NCBI GenBank assembly: GCA_020355945.1
Contig: CP070627.1
Location: 1,795,359 to 1,801,750 of the forward strand
Reading direction: 5' to 3'
DNA: 6,392 nt
Origin: Candidatus Aminicenantota bacterium
GTDB lineage: Bacteria > Acidobacteriota > Aminicenantia > UBA2199
The position numbers and the translations under genes are program-made. Shown here piece by piece: positions 5,477 to 6,392 of the stretch; position 1 is the first letter of the stretch, and every line of letters starts with the position of its first letter. The notes beneath the pieces were generated by a model. That model worked only from the letters and a program-made list of their open reading frames with translations, did not search any database and was not told the origin of the DNA.

Positions 5477-6043
5477 ATGGCGAATCATGTTTGTCCCTGG
5501 TGGCTGGGATATCTTTTGGCAAGTCCCCTAAGGCGCCTGTTCCAGGACCCGGAAAAAATATTGGCACCCTATATAGAAAAAGGTATGAAGGTCCTGGATT
5601 TCGGATGCGCAATGGGTTTTTTCAGTTTGCCGTCGGCAAGGATGGCTGGCCGTGATGGCCGGGTCATATGTATCGACCTACAGGAAAAAATGATCCGCTC
5701 GCTGGAAAAGAGAGCGGCAAAAGCCGGGTTGTCCGACCGCATCGAGACCCGTGTCTGTGCGCAGAATTCCTTTGGAACCGAAGATATCGCAGGAGAGATG
5801 GATTTTGCCCTGGCGTTTGCAGTGGTGCATGAAGTACCCGACAGAGACGGCTTATTTTCAGCGCTGCACAAAACATTGAAGCCGGAAGGGAAATTATTGG
5901 TGGCCGAACCCCCCAGCCATGTGACGGCTGAGGAATTTTCCAACACCGTAACCGCTGCCCAACGTGCAGAATTTGAAATAATCGATCGCCCAAAGATAAA
6001 ACGCAGCCATACTGTCTTGCTGCGGAAAAAAACCAACACCTAA
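5477..6043 (+). CDS. Small class I SAM-dependent methyltransferase with CPWW N-terminus
   Basis: The 188-residue protein is a single Rossmann methyltransferase domain. Motif I is VLDFGCAMGFFS (39-50), the acidic ribose ligand is D67 in CIDLQ, a post-II segment reads FAVVHEVPD (114-122), and LKPEGKLLVAEP (134-145) is the usual strand 5 turn. The N-terminal CPWWLGYLLASPLRR (6-20) is a distinctive conserved leader that I recall from a subfamily of uncharacterised methyltransferases. Its cysteine and tryptophans may help form the substrate site. The acceptor is unknown. The start is supported by GGGAGG at 5464-5469, 7 bp upstream and inside the end of rdgB. The gene is the last of the plus-strand unit, and no hairpin terminator is evident after the stop. 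Confidence 0.87.
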   Translation: MANHVCPWWLGYLLASPLRRLFQDPEKILAPYIEKGMKVLDFGCAMGFFSLPSARMAGRDGRVICIDLQEKMIRSLEKRAAKAGLSDRIETRVCAQNSFGTEDIAGEMDFALAFAVVHEVPDRDGLFSALHKTLKPEGKLLVAEPPSHVTAEEFSNTVTAAQRAEFEIIDRPKIKRSHTVLLRKKTNT

Positions 6044-6071
6044 TCTTTTAAATCCTTTTCTGTTTTGGTCA

Positions 6072-6126
6072 TTGTAATTTGGAATTTGTGATTTGTTTGT
6101 AATTTGTGATTTGTAATTTGGAATTT
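6072..6126. repeat. Degenerate heptad repeat (ATTTGNN)n between convergent genes
   Basis: Seven-base units begin at 6077 (ATTTGGA), 6084 (ATTTGTG) and 6091 (ATTTGTT). After a 4-bp break they resume at 6102 (ATTTGTG), 6109 (ATTTGTA) and 6116 (ATTTGGA). A 16-bp string, TTGTAATTTGGAATTT, occurs exactly twice (6072-6087 and 6111-6126). The array reaches the stop codon of the minus-strand gene. It differs in unit and period from the repeat at 4111-4202 but is of the same general kind. Confidence 0.8.
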
Positions 6127-6392
6127 CTATCCTTTAAGATTCCCCTTATATATATGAATCAATTTTTCAAAAAAATCCATATATTGGGATGATTTGAAAT
6201 CCGGGTAGGTCCATTCCAGGGGGACTAACTTCTTCTTTTTTATCACGTATTCCATGTGGGCGTAAATGCCTTTGCTCAACGGCACCCGGTGATAATGATT
6301 TTTAGTGGTGGCAATGATCACATTGGCCTCGGATAAATAACCGGGATCAAGATTCACCACCCGGTTCCCATTAATGGACGTCTCGATCTCTA
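6127..6392 (-). CDS. DUF4416-family protein, C-terminal part (runs off the window)
   Basis: The minus-strand frame is open from the window edge to a stop at 6127-6129 and gives about 87 residues of a longer protein. The sequence has the signature C-terminal pattern I associate with DUF4416: NGNRVVNLDPGYL, then a strand ending IIATTKNHYHRVPL, GIYAHMEYV, WTYPDFKSSQY and FFEKLIHIY. The family's function is unknown to me. Conserved Asp, His and Tyr residues hint at an enzyme, but no catalytic role can be claimed. The GTG at 6358-6360 is an internal valine codon, because the conserved NGNRVVNLDPGYL runs across it. The gene is convergent with the methyltransferase and separated from its stop by 83 bp of repeat-rich DNA. 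Confidence 0.83.
   Translation of the reverse strand, partial: EIETSINGNRVVNLDPGYLSEANVIIATTKNHYHRVPLSKGIYAHMEYVIKKKKLVPLEWTYPDFKSSQYMDFFEKLIHIYKGNLKG

Noticed and set aside
5569..6039. 156-residue minus-strand frame opposite the last methyltransferase
   Set aside because: It is a shadow of a gene with unmistakable methyltransferase motifs and resembles no protein I know.

Overview
The window is bacterial chromosomal DNA of moderate, locally variable GC content. It holds one intact insertion sequence, followed by a compact set of five co-directional genes on the plus strand and the tail of a convergent minus-strand gene. The organism cannot be named from the sequence. The closing gene looks like a DUF4416 protein, a family I associate with anaerobic and environmental lineages such as Deltaproteobacteria-like groups, Nitrospirae and Aminicenantes. 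Degenerate 7-bp and 8-bp tandem repeats in the gaps fit such a genome, but this placement is weak inference.

Positions 1-2149 are a putative insertion sequence of about 2.1 kb. It has a perfect 14-bp inverted repeat at 23-36 and 2136-2149, and TTAAA sits directly outside both ends (18-22 and 2150-2154) as a possible 5-bp target duplication. One long transposase gene (352-2091) carries two N-terminal helix-turn-helix regions and a DDE catalytic core with an IS4-like Y-R-W-x-x-E signature. A strong sigma70-type promoter (TTGACA, 17 bp, TATAAA) lies just upstream and rules out the longest possible start codon. The 5' non-coding part of the element is long (about 330 bp) and holds a tandem 9-mer and a 29-bp segment repeated near the right end.

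Positions 2150-2285 are a leader between the element and the first host gene. It contains a 12-bp palindrome and a GC-rich hairpin.

Positions 2286-5472 and on to 6043 run as follows: a zinc-ribbon class I SAM methyltransferase; an overlapping UbiA-family prenyltransferase resembling decaprenyl-phosphate phosphoribosyltransferase; a 106-bp spacer with a striking 8-bp-periodic inverted repeat; an MgtC/SapB-family membrane protein; RdgB (XTP/dITP diphosphatase); and a small SAM methyltransferase with a CPWW N-terminus. Gaps of 4-5 bp link mgtC-like, rdgB and the last methyltransferase, so these three probably form one transcription unit. The first two genes form an overlapping pair that may act together on a polyprenyl-linked or membrane substrate.

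Positions 6044-6126 are a convergent gap filled by a degenerate (ATTTGNN)n repeat. Positions 6127-6392 hold the C-terminal part of a DUF4416 protein that runs off the window.

I see no CRISPR array, tRNA, rRNA or clear defence system. The most unusual material is the intergenic repeat structure and the repeated sequences around the insertion-sequence ends.
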